DNA of 64,000 bases. It comes from Candidatus Phytoplasma solani. GTDB lineage: Bacteria; Bacillota_I; Bacilli_A; Acholeplasmatales; Acholeplasmataceae. Positions within the stretch are counted from its first letter, which is position 1; the number at the start of each line of letters is the position of its first letter. The position numbers were made by a program, and so were the translations under genes. The notes below the pieces were generated by a model. The model searched no databases and was not told where the DNA came from. It saw only the letters and a list, made by a program, of their open reading frames with translations. The DNA lies in NCBI RefSeq assembly GCF_040126175.1, contig NZ_CP155828.1, positions 1-64,000 on the forward strand. The letters run 5' to 3'. Positions 37,747 to 50,350 of this stretch are shown here, piece by piece.

Positions 37747-39527
37747 AACGGATTTTTAGATATTTAAAACCTTTTAAAACTAAAATTATAATTAGTATTT
37801 TTTTAGTTTTTGTGGTATCTATTTTAAGTTGTCTCATTCCTCTTTTACAAGCTAAAAATATTACTGATAAACTTCATAAGTTTCAACAAGAAAGTGACCC
37901 TTACTACTCAAATGTAAGACGCGAAATATTTATTTTTTTAGGATTTAATTTATTTCTTTGTTGTTTTATGGTTTTGTGTCGTTTAATTTTTAATAAATTC
38001 TTAATTCAATCGATTCATCAAGCAATGAGAAATTTACGACAAGATGTTCAAAACAAGATTCATTATTTACCGATAAGTTATTTTGATAGAAATACTTTAG
38101 GAAATATTATGAGTCGCTTAACTCATGATATTGAAGTGATTTCTAACTATTTGCAACAATCTTTCGCGATTATGATTGATGCTTTTTTAAAAATATTTAT
38201 GATTGTTATTTTTATGTTTTATTTACATTGGTTTTTGGCTTTAATAGTGTTTATAATGATCCCTTTGTCTTTTTATAGTACTTATTGTGTTTTTAAGAGC
38301 TCAGAAAAAATTTTTATTCAAAGATTTGAAAGCTCAGGTAATTATAATGGCTTTTTGCAAGAACAATATACAGGATATAAAGAAATTACTCTTTATAATC
38401 AACAACAAAATACTATTAAAGAATTTCAAAAACATAACACTGATTTGCAAAAATTAGTTTTTAAATCTAATTTTTTATCTGGATTATCATCTCCTATTGT
38501 TAGTTTTTTTACTTATTTAACTTTTGTTGCAGTAAGTATGACAGGTTTTTATTTAATACAAAAAACAGATTCATCTCTTCCTAGATTTTTATTTAATTTA
38601 GGGTTTGGTGTTATTCAAATTGGTCTTTTTCATACTTTTGTTAAATATATTTGGCGTTTAGAAAACCCTATCATGGAGTTGGGACATATGTCAGTTCTCT
38701 TTCAATCAGCCAGTGCTGCTTCGAAAAGAGTTTTTACTTTTTTGAATGAAATCGAAGAAGCTCCTGAATTAAATAACCCGATAGTTTTAACAAATCCCAA
38801 AGGACAAGTTATTTTTGAAAAGGTCTTTTTTAGTTACAACAATAAAGATATGCTTTTAAAAAATATTAATTTTACTGTTCAAGAAGGCCAAACTATAGCT
38901 ATTGTTGGTCCTACTGGTTCTGGTAAATCAACTTTAATCAACCTTTTAATGAGGTTTTATGATGTTAATTCAGGTTCTATTAAGGTTGATGATGTTGATA
39001 TTCGAGATTTAAAAAAAAATAATTTAAGAAAAATTTTTGGGATGGTTTTACAAGAAACTTGGTTTTTCAAAGATACCATTTGGAATAATATTAAGTATGG
39101 TGATAAAAACGCTTCTGATGAACAAATTTTAAAAGCTTGTCAACAAGCTCAAATTAATTATTTTATCAAAAGCAAACCTTCAGAATATCAAATGGTGATT
39201 AACGAGGAATCCGATAATTTATCACAAGGAGAAAAACAACTTATTACTATTGCCCGCGCTGTTTTAAGCAATCCTAAAATTTTAATTTTAGATGAAGCCA
39301 CTTCTAATGTTGATACTAGAGTCGAAATATTATTGCAAAAAGCCATTAAAGAATTAATACAAAATAAAACAGCTTTCATCATTGCTCATCGTTTATCCAC
39401 TATCGTTAATGCTGATAAAATTTTAGTTTTAAATCACGGTGTTATTGTGGAACAAGGGACACATCAACAACTTTTAGCTAATAAAAACCTTTATTATCGA
39501 CTTTATCAAAGTCAATTTCAAAAATAA
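37743..39527 (+). CDS. ABC exporter, second half (catalytic type)
   Basis: 594 residues: six-helix membrane domain (about 1-330), then Walker A GPTGSGKST near 389, signature LSQGEKQLITIARA near 493 and Walker B ILILDEATSNVD with catalytic Glu, followed by the switch histidine in IIAHRLSTI. The signature has Gln in place of Gly (LSQGE), which is common in one partner of heterodimers. Together with the preceding gene it should form an asymmetric exporter with one consensus ATP site. Confidence 0.93.
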   Translation: MKRIFRYLKPFKTKIIISIFLVFVVSILSCLIPLLQAKNITDKLHKFQQESDPYYSNVRREIFIFLGFNLFLCCFMVLCRLIFNKFLIQSIHQAMRNLRQDVQNKIHYLPISYFDRNTLGNIMSRLTHDIEVISNYLQQSFAIMIDAFLKIFMIVIFMFYLHWFLALIVFIMIPLSFYSTYCVFKSSEKIFIQRFESSGNYNGFLQEQYTGYKEITLYNQQQNTIKEFQKHNTDLQKLVFKSNFLSGLSSPIVSFFTYLTFVAVSMTGFYLIQKTDSSLPRFLFNLGFGVIQIGLFHTFVKYIWRLENPIMELGHMSVLFQSASAASKRVFTFLNEIEEAPELNNPIVLTNPKGQVIFEKVFFSYNNKDMLLKNINFTVQEGQTIAIVGPTGSGKSTLINLLMRFYDVNSGSIKVDDVDIRDLKKNNLRKIFGMVLQETWFFKDTIWNNIKYGDKNASDEQILKACQQAQINYFIKSKPSEYQMVINEESDNLSQGEKQLITIARAVLSNPKILILDEATSNVDTRVEILLQKAIKELIQNKTAFIIAHRLSTIVNADKILVLNHGVIVEQGTHQQLLANKNLYYRLYQSQFQK

Positions 39528-39914
39528 TTTAATTTTTAAATATTGAAATAAAATAGATTTTAAAATTAAAAAATCTATTACCAAAATAATCATTATTCAT
39601 TTGTATTTCTTTATAAAATAATAATAAATCAAATACCCCTTTTAAAATCTTATTAAAGGGCAATATTTTTAGTTTTTAATAAACTATAGTGTTTATATAT
39701 AATAATGGACTGTCAACGATTTTTTGAATTTTTTGAATTTAATTTTTTTGAAATCAAAAAGATCATCAAATACATACTTAAAATAATATTTTAAATTTTA
39801 AATCTAAAAGTTTTGTAGAAAAATAGGGTGCAGCTCGAAAATTTCTAAGTTTTTAAAAAAACAATTTGCGTTAAATAAAAATGAATCATTTTTTTGATAT
39901 AAAAAAAGAAATAT
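39528..39914. other. Intergenic region upstream of the rrn promoter
   Basis: No gene. It contains AGGGTGCAGC at 39827, the same 10-mer as near 28619, and a hairpin-like CCCTTTTAAAATCTTATTAAAGGG near 39637 that may terminate the exporter operon. Confidence 0.45.
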
Positions 39915-39943
39915 TTGACATTATTTTTTTTATATGCTATAAT
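39915..39943 (+). promoter_or_regulatory. Consensus sigma-70 promoter of the rrn operon
   Basis: TTGACA at 39915-39920 and TATAAT at 39938-39943 with exactly 17 bp between: a perfect consensus, about 245 bp before 16S rRNA. The leader to 40188 has no ORF. Confidence 0.9.
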
Positions 39944-40188
39944 AAAAGAGCTTTGTGAATTGTTTTTAATTTTTTAATCACTTTTTAAGGAGTTTAAAAA
40001 ATAGTATTTTTAGTTATTTGAAAAATTCTATAAAAAAATTTATTAAAATTATGAATTAAAATATTTATTAAGCTAATTTTCTTTCTATTTTAATTTTTTT
40101 AATCTTTGAAAACTGAAGATGATGCTTAAATTATTATTTTATTTTAATTAAAAGTCTTTTTAATTAACTAGTTTGATTGAAAAGCAAA

Positions 40189-41722
<1,534 letters not shown>

Positions 41723-41788
41723 TAAGGATTAAAGTTATCATCTTCAGTTTTGAGAGACTTAAGAAAGTTTTTCATTTTTTTAAGATTC

Positions 41789-41865
41789 GGGCCTATAGCT
41801 CAGTTGGTTAGAGCACACGCCTGATAAGCGTGAGGTCGGTGGTTCAAGTCCATTTAGGCCCACCA
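41789..41865 (+). tRNA. tRNA-Ile (GAU) in the rRNA spacer
   Basis: Acceptor GGGCCTA/TAGGCCC, anticodon loop CTGATAA, encoded CCA. A tRNA-Ile in this spacer is characteristic of phytoplasmas. Confidence 0.96.
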
Positions 41866-41916
41866 AAATAGGTCATATCTTAAAAAAAGCTCTTTGAAAA
41901 GTAGATAAACAATAAA

Positions 41917-44782
<2,866 letters not shown>

Positions 44783-44801
44783 TTTATCTAGTTTTGAAAG
44801 A

Positions 44802-44912
44802 TCCTTGGTGCATAAAACTAAGGGGCAACACCTGTTTCCATCCCGAACACAGCAGTTAAGTCCTTAGTACTGACAATAGTTTTTACGAACGAAGATAGGG
44901 AGTGCCAAGGTT
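44802..44912 (+). rRNA. rrf: 5S ribosomal RNA
   Basis: About 110 nt with closing stem CCTTGG / CCAAGG, and ACACCTGTTTCCATCCCGAAC, the conserved 5S block. Ends approximate. Confidence 0.92.
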
Positions 44913-44939
44913 TGCTTTAATAAAAAAAAGAATAAAAAA

Positions 44940-45015
44940 AGAGGATTAGCTCAGCTGGGAGAGCGTCTGCCTTACAAGCAGAATGTCGGGGGTTCGAGTC
45001 CCTCATCCTCTACCA
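44940..45015 (+). tRNA. tRNA-Val (UAC)
   Basis: Acceptor AGAGGAT/ATCCTCT, anticodon loop CTTACAA, encoded CCA. First of eleven tRNA genes directly after 5S, probably part of the rrn transcript. Confidence 0.95.
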
Positions 45016-45035
45016 TCTTTTTTTATTGTTTTTTT

Positions 45036-45111
45036 GCCAAAATAGCTCAATCGGTAGAGCAACTGATTTGTAATCAGTAGGTTACGGGTTCGATTCCTGT
45101 TTTTGGCACCA
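45036..45111 (+). tRNA. tRNA-Thr (UGU)
   Basis: Anticodon loop TTTGTAA, acceptor GCCAAAA pairing TTTTGGC, encoded CCA. Confidence 0.95.
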
Positions 45112-45114
45112 ATT

Positions 45115-45190
45115 GTCCCGTTAGCTCAGCTGGTAGAGCACTTGACTTTTAATCAAGGTGTCGAAGGTTCGAATCCTTCACGGGATACCA
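45115..45190 (+). tRNA. tRNA-Lys (UUU)
   Basis: Anticodon loop CTTTTAA, acceptor GTCCCGT/ACGGGAT, encoded CCA; only 3 bp after tRNA-Thr. Confidence 0.95.
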
Positions 45191-45204
45191 TACAACCAAT
45201 GACT

Positions 45205-45290
45205 GCCTGGATGGTGGAATCGGTAGACACGTGGGACTTAAAATCCCATGGTTTATAGCCGTGTCGGTTCAAGTCCGACTCCAGGTACCA
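45205..45290 (+). tRNA. tRNA-Leu (UAA)
   Basis: Class II tRNA with long variable arm, anticodon loop CTTAAAA, acceptor GCCTGGA/TCCAGGT, encoded CCA. Confidence 0.95.
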
Positions 45291-45295
45291 TTTTA

Positions 45296-45371
45296 GGGGC
45301 TTTAGCTCAGCTGGAAGAGCATCTGTCTTGCACACAGAAGGTCAGCGGTTCGATCCCGCTAAGCTCCACCA
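45296..45371 (+). tRNA. tRNA-Ala (UGC)
   Basis: Anticodon loop CTTGCAC, acceptor GGGGCTT/AAGCTCC, encoded CCA. Confidence 0.95.
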
Positions 45372-45413
45372 ATATAAAATAAATATTAATATTCATTTTC
45401 TTTGTTAATTAAT

Positions 45414-45490
45414 GGCGGTGTAGCTCAGCTGGCAAGAGTACACGGTTCATACCCGTGGGGTCGAGGGTTCGAATCCCTCTGCCGCTACCA
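45414..45490 (+). tRNA. tRNA with CAU anticodon (elongator Met type)
   Basis: Anticodon loop TTCATAC, acceptor GGCGGTG/TGCCGCT, encoded CCA. One of three CAU tRNAs in the cluster. This or the next one may be the Ile tRNA whose C34 is changed to lysidine; by eye I cannot say which. Confidence 0.88.
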
Positions 45491-45492
45491 AC

Positions 45493-45568
45493 GGACCTGT
45501 AGCTCAGTCGGCAGAGCTACCGGCTCATAACCGGTTGGTCGTAGGTTCGAATCCTACCGGGTCCACCA
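45493..45568 (+). tRNA. tRNA with CAU anticodon (Ile2 or Met)
   Basis: Anticodon loop CTCATAA, acceptor GGACCTG/CGGGTCC, encoded CCA. Either tRNA-Ile2 (lysidine) or elongator Met. Confidence 0.88.
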
Positions 45569-45574
45569 TTTTTT

Positions 45575-45665
45575 GGAGGAATACCCAAGTCCGGTTGAAG
45601 GGGTCAGTCTTGAAAACTGAGAGGTCCGCAAGGGCGCGGGGGTTCGAATCCCTCTTCCTCCGCCA
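45575..45665 (+). tRNA. tRNA-Ser (UGA)
   Basis: Class II tRNA, anticodon loop CTTGAAA, acceptor GGAGGAA/TTCCTCC, long variable arm, encoded CCA. Confidence 0.95.
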
Positions 45666-45690
45666 TTAAAAAAATTATATTTATATATAT

Positions 45691-45767
45691 CGCGGGATAG
45701 AGCAGTTTGGTAGCTCGTCGGGCTCATAATCCGAAGGTCGTAGGTTCAAATCCTTCTCCCGCAACCA
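45691..45767 (+). tRNA. Initiator tRNA-fMet (CAU)
   Basis: Anticodon loop CTCATAA and acceptor CGCGGGA/TCCCGCA with the C1-A72 mismatch that marks bacterial initiator tRNA. Encoded CCA. Confidence 0.95.
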
Positions 45768-45774
45768 AAAAAAA

Positions 45775-45850
45775 GGTCCGGTGGTGTAGTGGTTAACATG
45801 TTTGCCTGTCACGCAGGAGATCGCGGGTTCAAGTCCCGTCCGGACCGCCA
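45775..45850 (+). tRNA. tRNA-Asp (GUC)
   Basis: Anticodon loop CTGTCAC, acceptor GGTCCGG/CCGGACC, encoded CCA. Confidence 0.96.
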
Positions 45851-45860
45851 ATATAATTCA

Positions 45861-45936
45861 GGCTCTGTAGCTCAGTCGGTAGAGCAGTGGCCTGAAGAGC
45901 CTCGTGTCGGCAGTTCGATTCTGCCCGGAGCCACCA
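45861..45936 (+). tRNA. tRNA-Phe (GAA)
   Basis: Anticodon loop CTGAAGA, acceptor GGCTCTG/CGGAGCC, encoded CCA. Last tRNA of the rrn cluster; mobile DNA begins about 230 bp further on. Confidence 0.95.
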
Positions 45937-45988
45937 TATTATTTTCTGATTTTGTTTTTTAACTATATCTTTCTTAAGCCAACAAACA

Positions 45989-46010
45989 AGTAGCCTTTGG
46001 GCTACTTTTA
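45989..46010 (+). terminator. Terminator of the rrn-tRNA unit
   Basis: AAGTAGCC and GGCTACTT pair over a short loop, followed by a T-rich tract. Confidence 0.85.
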
Positions 46011-46163
46011 TTTTTTTTATTATATTTTATATGTTGTAAATAAAGTAATTACAATTTCAATTAGTGATAAAATTTATTTTACTTTTTTTCTTTAAATAAA
46101 ATCATTTTCATTTTTTTTGTAATGTTAAAGTTAAAAAAATATTTATTTGTAATTATTATGTTA

Positions 46164-46291
46164 ATAGCGATAGATTAATTGCGTTTTATTCAGCGATTTG
46201 TCTTTGCTGTTTTATTTATACAATTAGCCCCCGTCCAAACCGTGCGAGCAAGTTTCCAAGCATACGGTTTTCCCTATTTATCCCTCTGCAC
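46164..46291 (-). mobile_element. Group II intron 3' tail (fragment)
   Basis: Read on the - strand, about 128 bp match the last part of the introns at 59687 and 30857: ACTTGCTCGCACGGTTTGGA, GACGGGGGCTAATTG, CGCTGAATAAAACGCAATTA and a final ATCTATCGCTAT. Its domain V is decayed (AACCGTATGC facing GCTCGCACGG, so the catalytic triad reads AAC in place of AGC and one pair is broken). It marks the edge between the rrn region and the PMU-like block. Confidence 0.8.
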
Positions 46292-46334
46292 TGTTCCAAA
46301 ACTTTAGACACTTTTTATTTTTTAAAAAATCTTT

Positions 46335-46358
46335 AAGACTAACTATTAAGTTAGTCTT
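46335..46358 (+). terminator. Terminator-like hairpin before the sigma factor gene
   Basis: AAGACTAACT and AGTTAGTCTT pair over ATTA, followed by TTTTT. No gene ends directly before it, so it may be left from a lost gene. Confidence 0.75.
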
Positions 46359-46424
46359 TTTTTGTTTTAAAGACTAAAAAATAATTTCATATCTTTTCTA
46401 AAAACGTTTTTAGAAAGGATTAAA

Positions 46425-47060
46425 ATGTTAAGACAAAAATTATTTAAAGATTTTTTAAAAAATAAAAAGAATTTAGAGGCCCGCAATCAATTAATTGAAC
46501 TTCATTATCCGTTAGCAAAAAAATTATCAAACAAATTTAATTTCTATCCGCGAGTTTTGACTAAAGAGGATTTATACCAGGAAGGGATTTTAGGTTTAAT
46601 CAAAGCCCTAAATAATTACCATGACTTAGGTTACGACTTTTATCGCCTACGCTACTCCCACCATCAAATCGGAAATCCGCGAATTAATAAGAAAAAGCCA
46701 TTCCCCTTCAATCCCCCAAAAAACCACCAAACCAAGAAATATCAGTTTTAACGAAAACCAACACTCACAACAAACAATTTACGACAAAATCCCCAATCCG
46801 CATCAATTATGGTTAAAACAAGTAAAACACGAATTATTAATAAAAAAATTAAAAACCAAACTAAGTAAAAATGAATTCAACGTTATTTGTTTGAGTTTTG
46901 GCGTTACTACAAAAAACATTAACGACACACATCAACCAACATATACAAATCAAGAAATAGCTACAAAATTAAATTTAACTTTAAAACAAATAGAAAAATT
47001 AAAAGAACACGCCATTCAAAAACTAACCCCAAATAATAAAAAAAATAAGGAGAAAATATA
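46425..47060 (+). pseudogene. PMU sigma factor (SigF/FliA-like), frameshifted
   Basis: Reads as one sigma factor of about 211 residues if one T is removed in the run at 46638-46641. First frame: YPLAKKLSNKF and LTKEDLYQEGILGLIKALNNY, sigma region 2. Second frame: FIAYATPTIKSEIRELIRK (end of region 2, with I-A-Y-A in place of FxxYA), then region 4 YTNQEIATKLNLTLKQIEKLKEHAIQKL. Both halves are well kept and ssb starts 5 bp after the end with a ribosome binding site inside this gene, so the frameshift is recent or a sequencing error. Such sigma factors are standard PMU genes and may drive PMU transcription. Confidence 0.82.
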
Positions 47061-47065
47061 AAAAA

Positions 47066-47380
47066 ATGTTAAACAAAGTTCAATTAATCGGCAATATCGC
47101 CCATAACTTAGAAAAACAATACATTAATAGTAACAACGAACAAATACCAAAAATAGATTTCAATTTAGCAATCAACAACAAGGATAAAGTACAATACACC
47201 CCTTGTGTGGTTTTTAGAACTCAGGCCGAAAACTGCCACAAATACCTACATAAAGGTTCAAAAATATATGTCGAAGGCACCCTATCAATCCAAAAATATA
47301 CCACCCTCGAAGGCCAAACACGAACTACCACCAAAATAATTATCCAAAACGTTATCTTTTTAGATAATAAATCCAAATAA
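47066..47380 (+). CDS. ssb: Single-stranded DNA-binding protein (PMU copy)
   Basis: 104 residues with the OB-fold pattern of SSB: MLNKVQLIGNIAHNLE, INNKDKVQYTPCVVFRTQAENCHKYLHKGSKIYVEGTL, and TTTKIIIQNVIFLD. The acidic tail (DDDIPF type) that recruits repair proteins is absent, so this is a short mobile-element SSB. AAGGAG at about 47047-47052 lies in the end of the sigma gene. A terminator follows. Confidence 0.92.
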   Translation: MLNKVQLIGNIAHNLEKQYINSNNEQIPKIDFNLAINNKDKVQYTPCVVFRTQAENCHKYLHKGSKIYVEGTLSIQKYTTLEGQTRTTTKIIIQNVIFLDNKSK

Positions 47381-47393
47381 TATTTACAAAACC

Positions 47394-47411
47394 AAGTCCC
47401 TAAAAGGACTT
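47394..47411 (+). terminator. Terminator of ssb
   Basis: AAGTCC and GGACTT pair over a 6-nt loop, followed by six T. Confidence 0.75.
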
Positions 47412-47468
47412 TTTTTATACCCAAATCAAAGATAAGTAATTTAACAAATTAATTTAAGGAGTAAGTAA

Positions 47469-47660
47469 ATGAACTTAAAACCAAAAAATATTTTAATTAT
47501 TTTAACTTTTACATATATCGGTTTTATAATTACAAACCTTATGATTTTATTTTTTGATTTTAATTTAGGGATCAAAGCCAACACAACAATAAGCCTTGTT
47601 TCTGATGTTGTTTTTTTAATTTATATTTGGTTAAAGGAGCAACGAAAAAATGAAAATTAA
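47469..47660 (+). CDS. Small two-helix membrane protein (PMU)
   Basis: 63 residues, two hydrophobic helices (about 8-30 and 36-56) and a charged end. AAGGAG precedes the ATG at good distance. Its end overlaps the dam start by 11 bp. Function unknown. Confidence 0.6.
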   Translation: MNLKPKNILIILTFTYIGFIITNLMILFFDFNLGIKANTTISLVSDVVFLIYIWLKEQRKNEN

Positions 47661-48463
47661 TTGGATAGGGTGTAAAAAGAAAATGATTCCTCAATTATTA
47701 ACCAAAATACCCTCAAATTACAACACCTATTACGAACCCTTTTTAGGAAGTGGGATATTATTTCAAACTTTAAACCCTAAAAAAAGCCATTTTAAACGAT
47801 AATGATATTAATTTAATTCAACTTTGGCAAAACGCATTAAACGAACCAGTTTTATTTTGTAATAATGTTATTAATTTTGAAACCCAATTATATAAAACCA
47901 ACAATCAACATTCACAAAAAGAAAACTATAAACTTTTATTAAATATTTTTAACAAAATGAATCCCTGCGTTGTTAAAAATTCATTTTTTTATGTATTATT
48001 GAAATATGCTTTTCGCGGCATTTTTAGATATCAAAAAAACGGAAAAATATATATGAGTTTTGGTTACAAAAACAAATTTAAAAGCCCAATTATTGATTTA
48101 GAAGAATTACAAAAAAATAAAAATAATTCCACCAATTCAAAAATTTTAAATATAGATTTTGAAAGCGTAATCAACCAATCACAAAGCAATGATTTTATAT
48201 TTGTCGATCCACCATATTTTCGGAAAGACATCAAAGATAAAGCTTTTTATCAAAAAGCATTTACATTTGACAACCATATAAGACTTTATAAAACGTTAAA
48301 AAGCGCCCATCACCGTAATGTAAAATGGTTATACACCAATTATAATTCACCTGAAATAATCGAATTATTTAAAGATTTTAATATCACAACCGTCAAAACA
48401 ACCACCTCACATTGTTTAACAAAAAGCAATATTTTAGAAGAAATTATTATCAGTAATTATTAA
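47650..48463 (+). pseudogene. dam: Dam-type adenine DNA methyltransferase, frameshifted
   Basis: Would encode about 270 residues of a D12-class N6-adenine methyltransferase. First frame: INWIGCKKKMIPQLLTKIP and YYEPFLGSGILFQ, the AdoMet-binding part (FxGxG). An extra A in the seven-A run at 47779-47785 shifts the frame, after which AILNDNDINLIQLWQ and the catalytic FVDPPYFRKD follow to the end. All motifs are intact apart from the slip, so this is either a fresh mutation, a slippage-controlled gene or a sequencing error. Dam genes are usual in PMUs and might mark element DNA. Confidence 0.82.
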
Positions 48464-48482
48464 ATTCCAAAGGAGAAATAAT

Positions 48483-48683
48483 ATGAAATTAAAAAACTCT
48501 TCATTTCCTATTTTTGCAACCACTATATACTCCTTATTAAGTACATTTTTTGTTTTCAAAATAATTGATTATTTTGAATTAAGTGCAAAAGCTGTATTTC
48601 ACATTACAACATTTGGAATTTTGTTGCAAAATATTTTATTTTTAATATTAATTTCAATAAACCCAAAGGAGGAAAAAATATGA
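48483..48683 (+). CDS. Small two-helix membrane protein overlapping a Panacea-domain gene
   Basis: 66 residues with two hydrophobic helices (about 8-30 and 38-58) and a short acidic end. AAAGGAG precedes the ATG. The last 4 bp overlap the next start (ATGA), the tight coupling seen in toxin-antitoxin pairs. Some Panacea antitoxins are known to neutralise small membrane toxins, so a toxin role is a reasonable hypothesis, not a demonstrated one. Confidence 0.65.
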   Translation: MKLKNSSFPIFATTIYSLLSTFFVFKIIDYFELSAKAVFHITTFGILLQNILFLILISINPKEEKI

Positions 48684-49234
48684 GCGATGGAATGTCAGAA
48701 GCGTATCATGGAACTTACTTTAAAGACCGATCAAAAAAACCAAAAAATCCAACTAAAAAGAAAAAAATTATGAATAATCAAAATAACGAAATCACTATTT
48801 TTGATGTCGCCAATTATATTATTAAAAAAAATAAGAGTGCCATCACAAATATGAAATTACAAAAATTAACTTATTATTGTTACGCTAAATATTTAGTTGA
48901 AAATAATCAACCAATTTTTAAAGAACCAATCGAAGCGTGGCTTCACGGTCCTGTTTTCCCTAATTTATATAATGAATTTAAACGTTATACCTACAAACCA
49001 ATTTGTCACGGAACTAAAAAAGGAGAAGAAAAACACTTAACAAACGATCATCGTGTTTTAATCGATAGAATAATAGAATTATATGGAAATAAAGCGCCTA
49101 CTAGTTTAACTAATGTGACGCATCAAGAAGCTCCTTGGCAATCAGCTTGGGATAATAACGAAGATTGGTCTAAAAACGTTATTAAAGATGAAATAATAAA
49201 AAATTATTTTATAAAAAATCTCAAAAAAATATAA
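48680..49234 (+). CDS. Panacea-domain (DUF4065, SocA/GepA-like) protein
   Basis: 184 residues. After a short lysine-rich start, the domain begins ITIFDVANYIIKKN and continues MKLQKLTYYCYAKYLVE, IEAWLHGPVFPNLYNEFK and LYGNKAPTSLTNVTHQE-PW, all typical of the Panacea domain of phage and mobile-element proteins, many of which act as antitoxins. GGAGG precedes the ATG at 48680; an internal ATG at 48767 would skip a disordered stretch. Overlaps the membrane protein upstream. Function as antitoxin is inferred from the family. Confidence 0.85.
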   Translation: MSDGMSEAYHGTYFKDRSKKPKNPTKKKKIMNNQNNEITIFDVANYIIKKNKSAITNMKLQKLTYYCYAKYLVENNQPIFKEPIEAWLHGPVFPNLYNEFKRYTYKPICHGTKKGEEKHLTNDHRVLIDRIIELYGNKAPTSLTNVTHQEAPWQSAWDNNEDWSKNVIKDEIIKNYFIKNLKKI

Positions 49235-49265
49235 TAAATCAGATAAATAGGAGAAATAAAATAAA

Positions 49266-49567
49266 ATGAATATAATTAAAGAAACAACCGATGAATATGG
49301 TTACAAAGTAATCCAAGAACTAGACCCCCAAACACGTAAACTAATCAAATCAACCACATTCCAACCTGACGGAAAATCAATTTGGATCATTTTGACGAAT
49401 TTGACCCCCAAACAGGAACCAAAACCAAAATAATTTGGTTCCAACCCGACGGAAAATCAGTTTGGCGCATCCACGAATTCGACCCACAAACAGGAAAACA
49501 CATAAAAATCCACTATTCAGACAGCGAATTTGTCAAAACCGAACAACAAAAATATAATAAAAATTAA
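49266..49567 (+). pseudogene. DUF2963-like repeat protein, frameshifted
   Basis: Starts MNIIKETTDEYGYKVIQELD and has two to three repeats of the type FDPQTGTKTKIIWFQPDGKSVW. The frame changes near 49385 (IIL-TNLTP in one frame, HFDEFDPQTG in the next), so one base is missing or added. AGGAG upstream is intact. The closest relative in the window is the intact gene at 52269. Confidence 0.7.
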
Positions 49568-49584
49568 ACAAAAAGGAGAAAAAA

Positions 49585-49857
49585 ATGGAAAAATACCAAT
49601 CATTAACAAAAGAAGGGAAAAACTTAAACAAAATTAAATACGAATTACTAAAAAATGAAATAAATTCAACTATCATATGTTTAAAAGCATTACTTCCAAT
49701 TAGTAAAGACGCGCAAGTTGTATTTTCTTTTAATTATGATAAAATGTATCAACAATTTAAAAATTTATATTTAATTCAAAAAGAAAGCGATGAATTAAAA
49801 ATCCAATTTAATAAATTAAAAGAAATACTAAAAATAAAAGGAGAACCCAAAAAATGA
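49585..49857 (+). CDS. Unassigned small helical protein (PMU)
   Basis: 90 residues, soluble, mostly helical, lysine-rich, no known motif. AAAAGGAG precedes the ATG, and its stop overlaps the HU start by 4 bp (ATGA). It probably works with or is merely coupled to the HU protein. Confidence 0.65.
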   Translation: MEKYQSLTKEGKNLNKIKYELLKNEINSTIICLKALLPISKDAQVVFSFNYDKMYQQFKNLYLIQKESDELKIQFNKLKEILKIKGEPKK

Positions 49858-50144
49858 ATAAAAAAGAATTAATTAAAAAAATCGCCGAAATTAATAAAAC
49901 CTCAATCACAAAAACTGAGGAATTTTATAACTCATTTGAATTTGCTTTGAATGAGGCAATAACATCCACCGCTGAAGTAGTTTTATCACCTTCTATCGGT
50001 AAATTTATTTTAAAATCAAGAAAAGCCTACATAGGAAGAAACCCTCAAACAGGTAAAAAACTAAAAATTCCTGCTAAAACAGTAGTAACTTTCAAACTTT
50101 CTAAAACCATCAAAGATTTAGTTAAAGAATTGGAATTAAATTAA
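49854..50144 (+). CDS. HU/IHF-family DNA-bending protein (PMU copy)
   Basis: 96 residues: MNKKELIKKIAEINKTSITK, VVLSPSIGKFILKSRKAYIG, and the signature GRNPQTGKKLKIPAKTVVTF of HU, ending with KDLVKEL. HU compacts and bends DNA and aids transposition in other elements. Called himA or hup in phytoplasma PMUs. It overlaps the gene before it. Intron debris lies directly downstream. Confidence 0.93.
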   Translation: MNKKELIKKIAEINKTSITKTEEFYNSFEFALNEAITSTAEVVLSPSIGKFILKSRKAYIGRNPQTGKKLKIPAKTVVTFKLSKTIKDLVKELELN

Positions 50145-50187
50145 CAAAGAAAGCCACCGAAAATACCCAATTATCACAAAAGGCAAG

Positions 50188-50315
50188 AAAGAGAATAAAT
50201 TATGAAAAACCCCATACCTAGCAACTCACTCTCTCCCACACGGTCGGAATGTGGTTAACTGTAAATAAAAGGATGACACAAAACATCTAATAAAACGCAA
50301 TTGATCTATCCGTAT
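50188..50315 (+). mobile_element. Degenerate group II intron 3' tail
   Basis: About 128 bp with AGAGAATAAATTATGAAAAA, ACTGTAAATAAAAGGATGAC, TAATAAAACGCAATTGATCT and the ending ATCTATCCGTAT, matching the full intron's last part. Domain V is heavily altered. It is a relic between HU and the next gene. Confidence 0.75.
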
Positions 50316-50350
50316 TATTCTAAACAAAAAATAAGGAGAAATAAAATAAA

